From Anagrus nilaparvatae (taxonomy: Eukaryota; Arthropoda; Insecta; Hymenoptera; Mymaridae): a stretch of 64,000 nt of DNA. Position 1 is the stretch's first letter. Every line of letters starts with the position of its first letter. The notes beneath the pieces were generated by a model, which was not told the origin of the DNA, ran no database searches, and saw nothing but the letters and a program-made list of their open reading frames with translations. Of this stretch, positions 1 through 12,609 are shown in pieces. The stretch is taken from assembly GCA_022575985.1 (NCBI GenBank), contig JAKSXM010000007.1, positions 10,356,501 to 10,420,500 on the forward strand. The letters are read 5' to 3'. A program made the translations under genes and the position numbers.

Positions 1-590
1 TTAAGGATAAATGCATGGATAAGAGGAGGGAAGAAAAATGGCTTATTTGTTAGACCAAGACTTTTCATGCCATATTATGAAGAAATAAAGGTAAACATTT
101 AAAGTCTAATATAAACATTTTTTTTACAGTCTGTGTACTAACGGTTATTTTCAATACTACTTTCAGGTTTTAGTTGAAGAACAAACTATTCAAGAAGCAG
201 AATTAGTAAGGTTACGAAGAGCTCGTTATATTCCAGATATTCCAGACACACTATATATGGTGGATGAAAAGCCTCGTGTTATGGGTGCCGCTGGAGTTGA
301 TATTTTAGCAGCAGCAATCCCAGGTAACATTATTCTCTGAAAATTAAAATTAAATTTTTATAATATATGTATTAATAAAAAATAATTTAAAATAAAAAAT
401 AAAATTTTTAGTACCTGATACTGCTACAATGTCAGCTATGTTAAAACGTGAACAAAAATTACGACAATCTCCAAGTTGTCAGCGAGCTATTAGTTTACCA
501 TTATCATCCCGGCATGAAATTAATCGACAGCTTAGATTAAGGGTCGTCAGAGAATTTAATTTACCAGATGCTGTCGCTGATCTGCTTGAA
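1..590 (+). CDS. Three internal exons of a large conserved gene (possibly unc80), 5' part outside window
   Basis: Exons at 1-90, 167-323 and 412-590 join in one open frame with GT-AG introns of 76 and 88 bp. The peptide is rich in charged residues and includes FVRPRLFMPYYEEIK, RLRRARYIPDIPDTLYMVDE and LSSRHEINRQLRLRVVREFN. It has no membrane segment and looks like the end of a long helical scaffold. The last exon ends in phase 0 at a clear GTGAGT donor (591) and fits the phase-0 exons at 17,334 and 18,986. My best guess is UNC80, the large scaffold subunit of the NALCN sodium-leak channel complex; this rests on general resemblance and not on a diagnostic motif. The gene continues to the left of the window. 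Confidence 0.6.
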
Positions 591-1540
591 GTGAGTAATA
601 GAATTATGATTATTCTTTACAATTCTTTCGTAATTTACTTTGATTTAAATCATAAATACATTTTTTATAAAAGGCAAAGACAAATTGGGGTTTCTAAACT
701 ACTTTACAATTTTTTATGATACGTAATTGTTTAAATATTTTATAAAAATTATCGTGGCTTAATTTTAATTTATTATTATTAATGTTATTAATAATTTTAA
801 CATCATTTTAGCAAAAATCAGATTTGCTACTATTAAAAATAGGCCATCTTTATAAATAAATATAAAATAATCTTTTTTACTATTTTATGTTAATATTATT
901 TACAAAAGCACTTATTTATTGAAATTCATTTATCGAACTTACTTAAATCTACATGCTTACTAAATGCTAATTAAATAAATATAATAAATATAATTTATAC
1001 ATATAAATATAATTTTTACTGCGTCTTATAAATTTTTCCAGGAATAAAAAATTTTATTATGATTATAGTTTCATAAAAGTTTACATATTTAATGCTACTA
1101 CATCAAGAATAAAAATCATAAATACATTGTTTTTTATCATTCTAATCAAAAATTTTATTTCAAAATCTAGATTTTTTTTTTATAAATGAATTTAAAAAAG
1201 TTAATTAACACAAAAGTAAATCCTTAGTGCTTATGTAGAAAATCCAGAATTTTATTAAATTAGTATGTATGTTTAAAGTGCTATAACTTCTAAATGCATG
1301 TATTAATCAATATATGTAATTACAAAAACAAAGTCTTTTATTTGTCTTTAAAAAAAAAATTCTTGATGAAATTTTTCTTACAGCATACTTATATCAATAA
1401 ACGCGGTGAAAGTTGAGCTTTTTTTAAAAAATGAAAAAAATATTACAAGTTTTTTTTTATCCAAACAGAATGGTAACATCTACTTATATTAAAATAATGC
1501 TTATAAGAATGTATATTTTTGCATAAGTATAAAAGACGAT
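591..1540. other. Intron sequence without recognised features
   Basis: Very AT-rich DNA between the third exon of the upstream gene and the 3' end of the first EcKinase gene. It should include the 3' UTR of that minus-strand gene; no clear repeat was seen. Confidence 0.5.
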
Positions 1541-2788
1541 TTACTGAATTAGCCACTTTTGATTGACGAATGTTTGTAAGACGTGAATTAATTTATCATC
1601 ATAATTTTTACCATTTCCCATGTTTATAAAAACTTCTCGACTTTCAAAATTATTTACATCGGGTGCAGTTCCTGGTATCGCTTTTATGACTTTTACCATC
1701 ATGATACATTGAGGAAATTTTAACGGTGCAGATTCTTTTAATATTTTATCAAAACTTTCTCTTGAAAATTTTTTTACATCAACTTTTACAGATTTCAAAA
1801 AATCTATAAATGTTTCATAATATAAAGTTATTAAATCATTAAGATGATTATCAATTACATCTTTTTTAGCGCTGGAAATTAAAAAAAATATTAAATCATT
1901 TACTCCGTAATCATAAGAACATAATTGAAAATCAATAATTTTCATTGATTCAATTTTTCCGTTACTATTATGTTTAAAAAGCATATTATTAACCCAAAAA
2001 TCATTGTGCGCAAATGTTTTCCACTTTTCTTCTAATTTTAAGTTGTGTCTCATAATAGCTTCATGTTCTAAGGTTTTGCAGACCATTTCCATGTAAGGCT
2101 GAGCTTCTTTCATATGCTTTAAATCTTCAGCTGCTTTGTTAATCATTCCAGTCACAAAATTAATTAAAACTTCATTTACAGTTCTAGGAACCATTCCAGG
2201 ATTAAAAATTTCTGGGAATTTATTTGGATTATTTTCTCTGTATCCAATCACAAGAGCATGGAGTTTAGCTAATTCTCTAACTCCAAATTCCATATGCTCT
2301 TTATCCATACCCATAATTCGGTCTTGGCTTGAATATCCAGAGTAATTTAAATTTTCCATAACTATTGCTGCCTGACTATCAAATTGATCTAGCCCATTTA
2401 TTTTATTTAAGTTTATTCGACCGCCATAAAAATGAGGTACTAGTTTTGTTAAATTATCATTATCAATTCCATTTTCTAACTGAAATTTAAGAAAAGTTGG
2501 TGCAATTTTGGAATAAAAATATATTTCTTTCCTAAATGTTGAAGGACAGCTGAATAAGTCAAACAAATATTCAGATTTTGGAGGCATCTTACACACAAGA
2601 TGAAGTGTTTCTGGCTTATTGTCTTTTAATACATTGGCATCAATACTTATTATTAGGCTCCCAAAATTTTCTCCTGGGTCTGTCAAGTTTTTCCATGTAG
2701 AATTCTTAACTTTTAACGAAGGTCCTAAAGTTTGTTGTAACAAAATTTCTAAATCTTGCAGTGGCAAGTCTTCGTCAAATGCTGGCAT
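1541..2788 (-). CDS. EcKinase-family (ecdysteroid kinase-like / CHK kinase-like) protein, copy 1
   Basis: A 415-residue intronless reading frame, normal length for the insect EcKinase (DUF1679/CHK) family of small-molecule kinases related to choline and aminoglycoside kinases. The ATP-binding region has LHLVCKMPP, with the likely catalytic-loop lysine. The Brenner-type motif HNDFWVNNMLF has the catalytic Asp and Mg-binding Asn, and IIDFQLCSYDYGVNDLIFFL corresponds to the DFG-like segment. Members phosphorylate ecdysteroids or detoxify plant and other xenobiotic compounds; the substrate cannot be read from sequence. A TTTTTCAG acceptor lies 5 bp before the ATG, so a 5' UTR exon probably exists upstream. 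The gene sits antisense inside an intron of the flanking plus-strand gene and is a tandem paralogue of the gene at 6,543. All catalytic motifs are intact. Confidence 0.9.
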   Translation of the reverse strand: MPAFDEDLPLQDLEILLQQTLGPSLKVKNSTWKNLTDPGENFGSLIISIDANVLKDNKPETLHLVCKMPPKSEYLFDLFSCPSTFRKEIYFYSKIAPTFLKFQLENGIDNDNLTKLVPHFYGGRINLNKINGLDQFDSQAAIVMENLNYSGYSSQDRIMGMDKEHMEFGVRELAKLHALVIGYRENNPNKFPEIFNPGMVPRTVNEVLINFVTGMINKAAEDLKHMKEAQPYMEMVCKTLEHEAIMRHNLKLEEKWKTFAHNDFWVNNMLFKHNSNGKIESMKIIDFQLCSYDYGVNDLIFFLISSAKKDVIDNHLNDLITLYYETFIDFLKSVKVDVKKFSRESFDKILKESAPLKFPQCIMMVKVIKAIPGTAPDVNNFESREVFINMGNGKNYDDKLIHVLQTFVNQKWLIQ

Positions 2789-5700
2789 TGCTGCTGAAAA
2801 ACTGTATACAAGAATAATACGATAAAGTGAATTTTCTCAAAATAACATTTATTAATTCGAATATTAAAAAAAAATATTTTTTACTATTTTGGAGTCTAAA
2901 ATGAGTGTAATCTGAGAAAATTAACTATAAAATATAGCTAATGAAAAAAAAAAACCCAGGGATCGAATTTGGCTACCAATAGTAAGACTTCAGTAGTAAC
3001 AATTAAGTTATTGAAGTATTGTTTTGTTTAAATGTCACTTTTACTTTTAGAAATCTTTTTTTTTTATATGAATTTTAAAATTTTCTCTTCAAGTCATTTT
3101 TTTCCAGGTAAAAGAATTTTATTTCTAATTTTATGCACAATTTTTTATTATTATTTCAACATAATTGACCTTCCAAGAACCAAGTAAAAAATAAACTAGA
3201 TTTGTTTTAAAGATTGGGAAATGAAGTAATATTTTATTACTTGCAAGCAGTTAAATTCTAATAATTTTAATTGATTTTTATGAAATATTCATTTTTATTA
3301 GATTTTATATAATAAATAATTAAATAAACGTTACATGGTAAAGGAGACTAGGGCAAAATAACAACATTTTTTTAATTTTAATAAATTTGGTACACATTTT
3401 TGTATCGTGGTCTGTTATTTTCTATAAAAGTTCATACTATGAGACAAATTAATCCAGTTACATGGATTTCCATGTAGATAAAAGAATAAAATTTCATAAG
3501 ATAAAAATAATAATTAAAAATATGAGAACAACCTTCTTTTCTATATAATCTGCCAGAAAAAACACAATAATCTGTTATAGTAAGGATTAGAAATATTTTA
3601 CATTTTTTTTATTAAATTTAAAATCAATAAGCTATAAATGTGTCTTATGTTATCTTATGTCTTAATGAAAGGTGAGGTCGACTTGTTTATAATTATTCAA
3701 TTCAGAATTATAGAGTTTATAAAATAATTTATTTTAATTTGTTTATTTTTAATTAAATCATTTTAATTTATTATTCAAATCTATATGTTTATGGAATCAA
3801 GATCTATTGGTTTTATGTGCTAGGCGAAATTCAGTCGCAAAAATACAAGTATTGCCTGAAATTCAAGAAAACAATTATTTATTAAAGGTCAAGAAAAAGC
3901 AAATTTTAAAAAAACAAGTAAATTGAAACCCTTGGCTCCGTCTCGGATTTTATTTCACGTATATAATATATCTGCAAAAATTTATTTTCACCCCTTTTGT
4001 AAGAAAAAATACTATTTTTATAAACCCCTATTGTTTACTCATTTTTTTTAGCCTTTTGTTTGGTTGATTTGATTTTTCTATTTTTAACCCTTTATCACAC
4101 TACTAAAAGTAGATCCTGTAATTGTACTAAAAACATGGTTTTTTGCCAAAATTATATATAAATTTTCAAAAAAAATTTACTCATTGTAACGAAAAAATCA
4201 AACATTCTTGATTTTTTTTTCTGAAATCACAACTTTTAAATTCTCAAAAAAAAAAGAAGTCGCAAATTTTTGTTTATTTCGTAAATTTTTTATCGAGTAT
4301 AATAAACTATTTTTTTTGTAAAATTCAGAGATGTGCTTTTAACAGCGCGTTTACAGGGCTTATCTTAGAGGGTACAAGCGATAATAAAACTTTTTTGATT
4401 AATAATTTTGAGCTAAAAAATAAACTGAGAAAATGATCCTTTTGAGAAAAAAAATGATTTTTGATTCTTTACAAAAGAAATTATTTTACAGGAAAATTAT
4501 TTCTTTTTACGCCAAAAATCATTTTTTCTTTAATGTCAAAAGGATTCCTTTCGCAGGAAATAGAAAATGGGAATTTCGGGGCTGATTTTAAGTTCCTTTT
4601 CCCTCAATAAGATCTTAAATTATTTTGGCTAGTATTCTACTTGAGTATATTAGCTGTTTTTTTATAGTCCAATCTTAGTAAAAAAATAAAATAAAAGAAA
4701 CAGAATTTCTGAGACCCCTTTCCTTTCGGATGAAAATTTTGAAAAATTCGGACATATTTTTTGGATACTTATAAATTTTATTATTGATCACTTTTTTTGA
4801 TAAATTTTTGATTTTTTTTGAAATGCTATACAAAAAAATTAAAATATTTCTGAAATTTCATTGGTTTTTAGTTATAACGATAGCCAATTTTAGTTAAAAA
4901 AATTTTATTTTCTAAGGAGTTTTAGAAATATTTAAAATTTTTTGAAAAAAATCCAAAAATTTCCCAAAGAATTCGAAAATTAAGTCAGAATTTTCAAAGA
5001 TTTTCGCCCTGAACAAAAAACCTGTCCCCAAAAATTTTCTTTTTTCATATTAATTTCTTTACTAAGGAATTTAAATTAAAAAAATAAATTATCAATTATT
5101 TAAATTTCGATTTACTTGCCTATTAGAATTTAAAATGAAAATTTAAATCAGGATACTCGTTTTATAAAAAAAACACTTTTACAAACATTAGATTAAAAAT
5201 AATAAATCAAGCGAAAAATAACGTGTAGGAGCGAGTGGTACATAACTTTTGATACCGAGATTGAAAAGGATATAAACATTAATAAGTTTAATAATAAATA
5301 AATTTAATATTATTTTTTAACGGGTGAAAGATTTCTAAAAGTTTTATGGTGGGAATTGGCATTTTTTTAATGCGTTTTCTTTTAAATATTTAAAGTGATT
5401 GTTAAAATTATTTAATACAATGTTTTTTATTGTAAAATTTAATGTGCAGAGAAATTTTTTAAAATTTATTTTTCTTGGAATTATTTTATTGTTCGTAATT
5501 ACAAGTTTAAGCTAAAACATTGTAATTTAAATTCATTTTTTCTCAAAAAGGTTTTAAAAAAAGAAAAAAACTTATGAAATGCAAAACTCACAATTATAAA
5601 ATAAAATTATCGTTAAACTTACCAAATAAGGAGAAAAATAAAATTAATAAATAATATCAGGTATGCTAGTGAAGGTTTGTCTAAAAAGAAAATGATTAAT

Positions 5701-6542
5701 TCAATAAAAAAAAATAACCGTTCAATAACCGTATAGACTAACGATGAAAACTCGACTGTCAAGTAAACTAGACAGACTTTTTTGACCCTCCTCAACAATT
5801 TTCCCCACTCATTTTTCACATAATAAATCTTTTAACTTTAATGCTTTATTAAATGAAAATTAATATTAAACATTTTTTCCATGTGAAAATTTTACAGTTT
5901 TAATTAAAATGAAAAGTAAGAAAAATTAAAAATTATTTTTATTTATAATTAATGAAATTTAATTACATAAATAATACATTTGAAATTTTAATTATAATTA
6001 ATGGTTATACATTGATTTCTTTTTTTATGAATACCAAAACCATTTTAGCGAGGTTTACAAACAAAAAATTAGTTTATTTAAAATATTTATTGCAAATTTA
6101 CTAAAACATTGATAGAATTCATAATTAGCTTAATTGCTTAGATTTTTGATTACAATGTGAAATTGGACAGCATTTATAAAAAAAAATAAGATTCTTAAAA
6201 TATTTTAGTAGTCATCAAATTAGGCTTTTGTGGGATTGAAAATTGGCTCTATAAGAACCCAAATATTTAGGGAATCACATTTTTATACAAATAATTTAAA
6301 TTTCAGCCTAAGGTTTCTAAAATAATAACATTTTTCTTTGTTTTTTAAAGTGACAAAAATGTTTAAAAAATTACTTTCTAATAATTTAAAATTACATTAT
6401 TTGGTAAGAGAGGCAAAGGCAGTTTTATTAAACTTACGTTGATAAATTCAGATTTTTAATTTCGCCATTTTTCAGCCTCTTAAAAGTCATAAATTTTGCT
6501 TTACAATTTTAACTATTTATAAAAATATGTATAAAAAAATAT
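2789..6542. other. Spacer between the two EcKinase genes
   Basis: About 3.75 kb of AT-rich DNA. It should hold the promoter and 5' UTR exon of copy 1 and the 3' UTR of copy 2. A-tract and T-tract rich sequence dominates 4,000-5,100. I saw no coding exon and no clear mobile element. Confidence 0.5.
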
Positions 6543-7778
6543 TTATTTAATAAGCCAATTTTGTTTAACAAATGTTTGTAATACGTGAATTAATTTTTCA
6601 TCATAATTTTTACCTTTTTCAATACTTAAAAACTCTTCTTCGCTTTTTACACTGTTTACATCAGGCGCTGTTCCCGGTGTAGCTTTTATAACTTGTACCA
6701 TCATGATACACTGTGAAAATTTTAATGGTGCTGATTCTTTTAAAATTTTATCAAAATTTTCTCTTGAAAATTTTTTTACATCAATTTTTACAGATTTCAA
6801 AAAATCTATAAATGTTTCATAATATAAAGTTATTAAATCATTGAGATGATTATCAATTACATCTTTTTTGGCGCTAGATATTAAAAAAAATATTAAGTCT
6901 TTAACTCCGTAATCATAAAAAGTTAATTGAAAATCAACAATTTTCATTGAATTTATTTTTCCACTGTTATCATATTTAAAAAGCATATTATTAACCCAAA
7001 AATCATTGTGAATTAATGTTTTCCAATTTTCTTCACCTGTTTCTTTGTGTCTCATAATAACATCGTGTTCTAAAGTTTTGCGGATCATTTCCATGTAAGG
7101 TTGAGCTTCTTTCATATTTTTTAAATCTTGTACTGCGTTATTTATCATTCCACCGACACATTTCATAGCCATTTCATTTGCAGTTGGAATGAAAACAGGC
7201 TTGAAAATTTCTTCGAATTCATTTGGATTCTTTTCTTTGTATGCAATCACAAGAGCATGAAGTTTAGCTAATTCCTTAACTCCAAATTCCATGTGTTCTC
7301 TATCCATACCTAAAACTCTGTCTGGACTTGAGTATCCAGAAAAATTTAAGTTTTCCATTATTATGGCTGCCTGGCTGTCAAATTGTTCTAAACCATTCAG
7401 ACTCATTCTACCCCCATAAAACTGAGGAACTAATTTTATTAAATTATCTTTATCAATTCCATTTTCTAATTGAAATTTTAGAAAAATTGGAGAAATTTTT
7501 GCATAAAAGTAAATTTCTTTAAAAAATGATATTGGACTGTTAAATAAATTTAATAAATAATCTGAATCAGGAGGCATTTTACATACAAGATGAAGTGTTT
7601 CTGGCTTATTGTCTTTTAATACATTGACATCAATACTTATTATTAAACTTCCAAAATTTTCTCCTGGATCTGTTAAATTTTTCCATGTTGTACTTTTTAC
7701 TTTAATAGAAGGGCCTAATGTTTCTTGCAGCAAACTTTCTAAATCATGCAGTGGCAAAGGTTCATTAGATTCCGGCAT
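6543..7778 (-). CDS. EcKinase-family protein, copy 2
   Basis: A 411-residue frame collinear with copy 1 at 1,541-2,788 over its full length, with only small indels. The family motifs are present: LHLVCKMPP, HNDFWVNNMLF (Brenner-like His/Asp/Asn) and the following IVDFQLTFYDYGVKDLIFFL. The C-terminal third is nearly identical between copies (block NHLNDLITLYYETFIDFLKS), while the middle region, expected to shape the substrate pocket, differs more (for example NPGMVPRTVNEV versus KPVFIPTANEMA). A TTTTTTTAG acceptor 11 bp before the ATG suggests a 5' UTR exon as in copy 1. Both copies share strand and structure, so they arose by tandem duplication inside the host intron. It is a predicted soluble cytosolic kinase; the substrate is unknown. 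Confidence 0.9.
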   Translation of the reverse strand: MPESNEPLPLHDLESLLQETLGPSIKVKSTTWKNLTDPGENFGSLIISIDVNVLKDNKPETLHLVCKMPPDSDYLLNLFNSPISFFKEIYFYAKISPIFLKFQLENGIDKDNLIKLVPQFYGGRMSLNGLEQFDSQAAIIMENLNFSGYSSPDRVLGMDREHMEFGVKELAKLHALVIAYKEKNPNEFEEIFKPVFIPTANEMAMKCVGGMINNAVQDLKNMKEAQPYMEMIRKTLEHDVIMRHKETGEENWKTLIHNDFWVNNMLFKYDNSGKINSMKIVDFQLTFYDYGVKDLIFFLISSAKKDVIDNHLNDLITLYYETFIDFLKSVKIDVKKFSRENFDKILKESAPLKFSQCIMMVQVIKATPGTAPDVNSVKSEEEFLSIEKGKNYDEKLIHVLQTFVKQNWLIK

Positions 7779-10129
7779 TGTTAAAAAACCTAAAAAAAGT
7801 AAAAAATTATTACAATAATTGAATATTTCATTTAAAAAAAATTTTATTGAATATTTTTATAGTTATTATTTTTTTTTTCTCCAATAATTGAGTTGGCCAA
7901 TAAAAATTCTGAATCTATAATCTGATAATGATATCCCAAAAGAATTTGTCACGCTAAATACGCCGTCATTGGCTATTTTTGGTAATGTTGTAAGGATTAT
8001 GAGACACTTTTAATCTAAAACCACAGAAATTTACGTGTGTTTTCAGAAACTTTATTTGATTCATTATTTGATTCTCGGTCCTAGTTATAAATTAGATTTT
8101 AAAAATATCGTTTTCGGTTGTTTTGAGAGGATTTGGAAATATTCTAACCTAACGGGCTTATGATAACTTCCGAATTTCCTGAATTTTATTAATTTTTCTA
8201 AAATATTTTTTGGAAGTGATTTTAAGTTACAAAATACAAAATCTAAGGCTATTTACCACTTTCTGCAAGGATATTTTAATCTGGCACCCAAAAATATCTT
8301 TGACACGAAATTCTAAATTTACTAAATTCAATTTTTTTAAGGAATTTCTAAAATATTTTAAATTTAAGCCTTTAAAGCTAGGATATTTCAAAATTATGGC
8401 ATGATAGCCTGAGAAAGCAACTAAGGTTATTGGGAATCCAAAAACTTTCCGTATATGACACGAACCTCGATAACCAAAAATGTTTTGAAAAAAATTAAAG
8501 ATTCTGAAAAAATACCAAAATTTGTCTCAAAATCCTGATGCATCATACCCAATAACTGCGTTAATATACAATCTGATTACAAAGTTCACAATTTCTATTT
8601 CTATTTCATGGCCAACACAGTAAATATTTAAAAAATTTTAATACTTGTAAGTACGCTCTACAATAAATTACTTAATAAATTTCAATTAAACTGTTTATTT
8701 TTGCACTAAAAAAAAAAAATTACACGTTTTCGATAAATTCAAATTGACAATAAAACTATTCCGATAAAAAATAATTATTATTTTTTTTTTCACGGTCATC
8801 TTTTATCAGAAAAGTCAATTAAAATATTTATATATATATTACAATATATATTATTGGTCATTAAATTATAATAAATGTCGTATATAAATATTAAAAAATT
8901 TTTAAAAAGCTGATTCAACATTGTCATTAGATTTCGTGAGTTCATTTAAGAATAATACTTTGTATAGTCTATAGGAAACAAAATTTGCATCTTCACTCTG
9001 ATTAATATTTATAAATTGATTTATATTTTGTTTTTCATATAAATTATTTATAAAATATTACTAAAAAAATATTTTTTAAAGAATTCCTTTAAAAAATATT
9101 TTTATGATATTTTTATTCCATGATTAAAATTATTAGAAAAAAAATTAGTTTGTCAAGTTTATTGATTCATTGGGTTATTGTATAGCGTTGAAAAATTTGG
9201 TAACTGCAATGTAGAAATGAGAGCGATTGAAATATCGTTTATTTATTATTGATAATAAATATAATTTATTTTATAATGATTTATAGTCTAAATAGTTTAA
9301 TTATGTGTTATAATTTGTATTATGAATTAAAACAGAGAAAATCTTGGTTTATGATAATTTGATTTATACGCTCTTAAGGGTTAATCATGAATTGGATTGA
9401 GATGAATACTTAATTATGCAAGTGAAAGATTGATGTAAAGGGGGGGGAGCACATTTTTATTTATGGATGTTGTTCAATTTGAAAAAAATAACTTAACAAT
9501 TTACAAAGTACTTGGGATTGAATTTTCTTTAATCAGTCGTTCTAAAGATACACAAAGGGAATTTTTTTGTATTTAGATGTTTAATTTTAGACACCCAGAC
9601 TCAAATTTATTAAAACCTATAGAATAAAAGTTTTTTTTAATAATCAGCTTATGCATATTTTTTTTGTGCAATTACATTAAAAATTTAAATTTTCATTCAC
9701 AAATAATTTATAAATTGATTAAAATTATACCTATGACGGTGAGTTTAATAAGGCTGTAACTGAAAAAGTTAAGGAGAGGTCCTTTTCGTCAATTCTAGGT
9801 ACATAATAAACTATTGGTAATTCCACTAAGACAATCCAAATTTTTAGTGTAAAAAAATTTTTACTTTTTCAAAAAGCACTTATTACACTTCTAAAACTAA
9901 GCCTTTTGCGTAAGTAAAAAAGCTCTTTATCTCTATTATTTTCTTGGCGCACATAAATTGTGATCTAACCGCCTAAATGAATCAAGTACCTCTTGGGAAA
10001 ATTCGGTAAAATAATTTTGTATACATGGTTTTTTTTAAGTATAAGATAATATTAATAAATCAGTATTTGTTAAACAACAGTATTTATTAAAATTTCAAAT
10101 ATTATTGAGATTTATTTTTGTTTTTATTT
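7779..10129. other. Intronic spacer without recognised genes
   Basis: AT-rich DNA upstream of EcKinase copy 2. It probably contains that gene's promoter and 5' UTR exon. A run of G residues lies near 9,440. No coding exon or clear repeat element was identified. Confidence 0.45.
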
Positions 10130-10995
10130 ATTCCAATGGGCTATCTGGGCCTAGAAACACAGGGTTCAATTTTATAAAATAGGGTTTTTTGGTAATTTTC
10201 AATGAAACGCTAAAACCTCACAAAACACTTCTGGTTGGTCTCATTTTTTTTGTGTAAGTGTCACCTTTCAAAAGCCGTAAACCTAAAATTTTTTATCACT
10301 AATTTTCTCATCAATGTAGCAAATTCACCAAATGGCCATTTTTGGCTAAAAGTGACCAAAAGGGTTTTACGTGTCGAAAATTTCCTACAAGCTTTAAGTT
10401 TCCAAAAATTCTTTACTTGTCTCATTTTCTTGAGTCGTTTTTATGAAATGGCTCTTCAAAGTTAACATTAAAAATGAGCTTTTTTAAAAAATCATAAAAT
10501 TAAGACTCCGACTTAAAATTATCATATCTAATTAACAAATAATTGAAAAAAGTAGGGTAAAAAATTTTTGGAAATTTGAAGCTTGTGGAAATATTTAGAG
10601 ACTTATAAAACTCATTTTCGTCAAAAATTACAAATTTGGTAGCAATTTAAAAATTGGTCATTTTTAACCAAAAATGACCATTCGGTTAATTGGCTATAGT
10701 GTTGAGAGAATTAATGATAAAAAATTGCAGTTAACGGCGTTTGAAAGGTGATACTTACAACAACAAATTAAATGAGACCAACCAGAAGAGTTTTGGTTAA
10801 CTTTTGAGGTTTTAGCGTTTCATTGAAATTTACCAAAAAACTCTATTCCGTAACATTGAGCCCTACATTTCTAGGCCTAGAAGGCCCTTTGGAATGAACG
10901 GAGGGCAGTCGTCATATTTTTTAAACATAATAAACTCATCCATAACCATTTGGTGCAATTTGGTGTTCCAAATGTATTGAACTCCCCTTGTAAGT
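10130..10995. repeat. Fold-back element, family A, copy 1
   Basis: Two imperfect inverted arms of about 300 bp. The left arm (from TTCCAATGGGCTAT near 10,132, through GGTTGGTCTCATTT and AAGTGTCACCTTTCAAA) pairs with the right arm (TTTGAAAGGTGATACTT, AAATGAGACCAACC, ending in CCTTTGGAATGAAC near 10,897). A segment ending near 10,990 (TTGGTGTTCCAAATG) matches, in reverse, the outer ends of the copies at 15.1 and 18.0 kb. No protein is encoded. It is probably a non-autonomous transposon. Confidence 0.75.
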
Positions 10996-11520
10996 TAAAA
11001 TTATACACAATTTATGTAACTAATAACTTTTTAATTGGTTATAATCATTTTAAATATCTAATTTTGAGGTTATGTTTTTAGTGCAGTGTAGCTAGTTAAA
11101 AAATATCCAACAAACATGATTACGTGCTGGTGTAGAGATGGCCTTAAGTTTCAATAAAAAAAAAAGTGCAAAATTTTCCCTTACCTTCCTCATCTTTTAA
11201 TCCTTTTTCTTAACGCTTTATGATTATGTTAATATCAAAATAATCCTTACATCTTTATTATTTTATCTTTACCGTATAAAAATAATAACTTTGAAAAAAA
11301 AAGATAATAATAAAAAGAAAAAAATTATTAAATATTGTTTTTACACTCCACCGCTTCCGTTAGATGTATCATGTTTTATTATCATAGTTAAGCGAGCCGA
11401 GCTTTTTTTTTAAATTTTCAAAATATCGTCATGATAAAAATTATGTTATGCCTACTTTTTTTGATTATTATTCAAAAATACATTTTCGAAAATAGTAAAA
11501 TTTTAAAATATTAATGGCAT

Positions 11521-11930
11521 TACAGAGATCTATAATTACCGTCATTTTCTATGGAGAATCTAGTAAATTTGAGCAAATTGGTTCCTGATTCCCTGAAGCC
11601 AAAAAGCAATTTAAAAAATTTTTCTCTTGTAAAAAACTTTCTTTTTAGTTTCTCTATACCGCTGTTGTCTTCGATTTTTGGTATTAGATCATTTTTTTTG
11701 GTCCAATCAAACAGCATCAAATATACACGAACTTATGAATTATTATTAAATAAAAAAAAATTATCGAATATAAAATATTGAAGACGATACCAGTGTAGAG
11801 GAACTAAAAAGATAATTTTCTGCAAGAGAAAAATTTTTTAAATCGCTTTTTGGCTTCAGGAAATCAGGAACCAATTAACCCAAATTTACTAGATTCTCCG
11901 CATAAAAAGCTGGTAATTACAGAGCTGATT
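11521..11930. repeat. Inverted-repeat element
   Basis: Left arm 11,521-11,680 (CAGAGATCTATAATTACC, GAGAATCTAGTAAATTTG, CTGAAGCCAAAAAGC) is the imperfect reverse complement of 11,778-11,930 (GCTTTTTGGCTTCAG, CAAATTTACTAGATTCTC, GGTAATTACAGAGCTG). It is a stem of about 150 bp with a loop of about 100 bp, MITE-like. The short open frames in it are by-products of the repeat. Confidence 0.75.
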
Positions 11931-12564
11931 AAGTATCTACTTTTCTCTAAATTTTATTTAACTAAATAATTTAATTATTTATTTAAGTTTTTATTATCTA
12001 TTTGCTAAAATAAAGTAGATATTTTTAAAAGGAAATTATTCTTATCTTTAATTTATTAAAAATATTTTGTGTAAAAATTTTTGTAATTATTATATAAATG
12101 ATAAGGAGTAGGTAAAATTTATGAATATAAAATTTTTTTATTTATTTGGCTAGATAAATTTTCCTTGTATTTTATTTTCTAATGTCGGAATTATTAATTT
12201 TTAAAAAATTATAAAACTTATTTTGTTATTGAAGTAAAAATATTAAGTGTCTTAGGAAACTGAAAATTTGATATACATAAAAATCTAGTTCATTCAATAA
12301 ACTCTAAATATTTAGTACTTTGGAGTAAAAATTTTGAATTCAATCTCTTTTTTAATTCACGAGAAATTACCAATCTTAAATTCATAAGCTAATTTTCAAA
12401 TATTTAGTTTGGTCATTAAATATTTTCTAACTTGTTTAATTTAAAGTGTTAATGACAATTTAAATATCCCGGATATTAAGTAATTCAGATCAGAGCCCAG
12501 TACTCTCCCTTTGTCTAATTAATCCGGGTTAGCAGGGATCAAGTACAATTATTATTTTAATATT

Positions 12565-12609
12565 TTACTGTTAAGGTTAAATAAATTATTATTTAACCTT
12601 AACATAGTA
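12565..12609. repeat. Short near-perfect hairpin
   Basis: TACTGTTAAGGTTAAATAA is followed after 3 bases by a near-exact reverse complement (ATTATTTAACCTTAACA, then TAGTA), a stem of about 20 bp. Function unknown. Confidence 0.6.
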
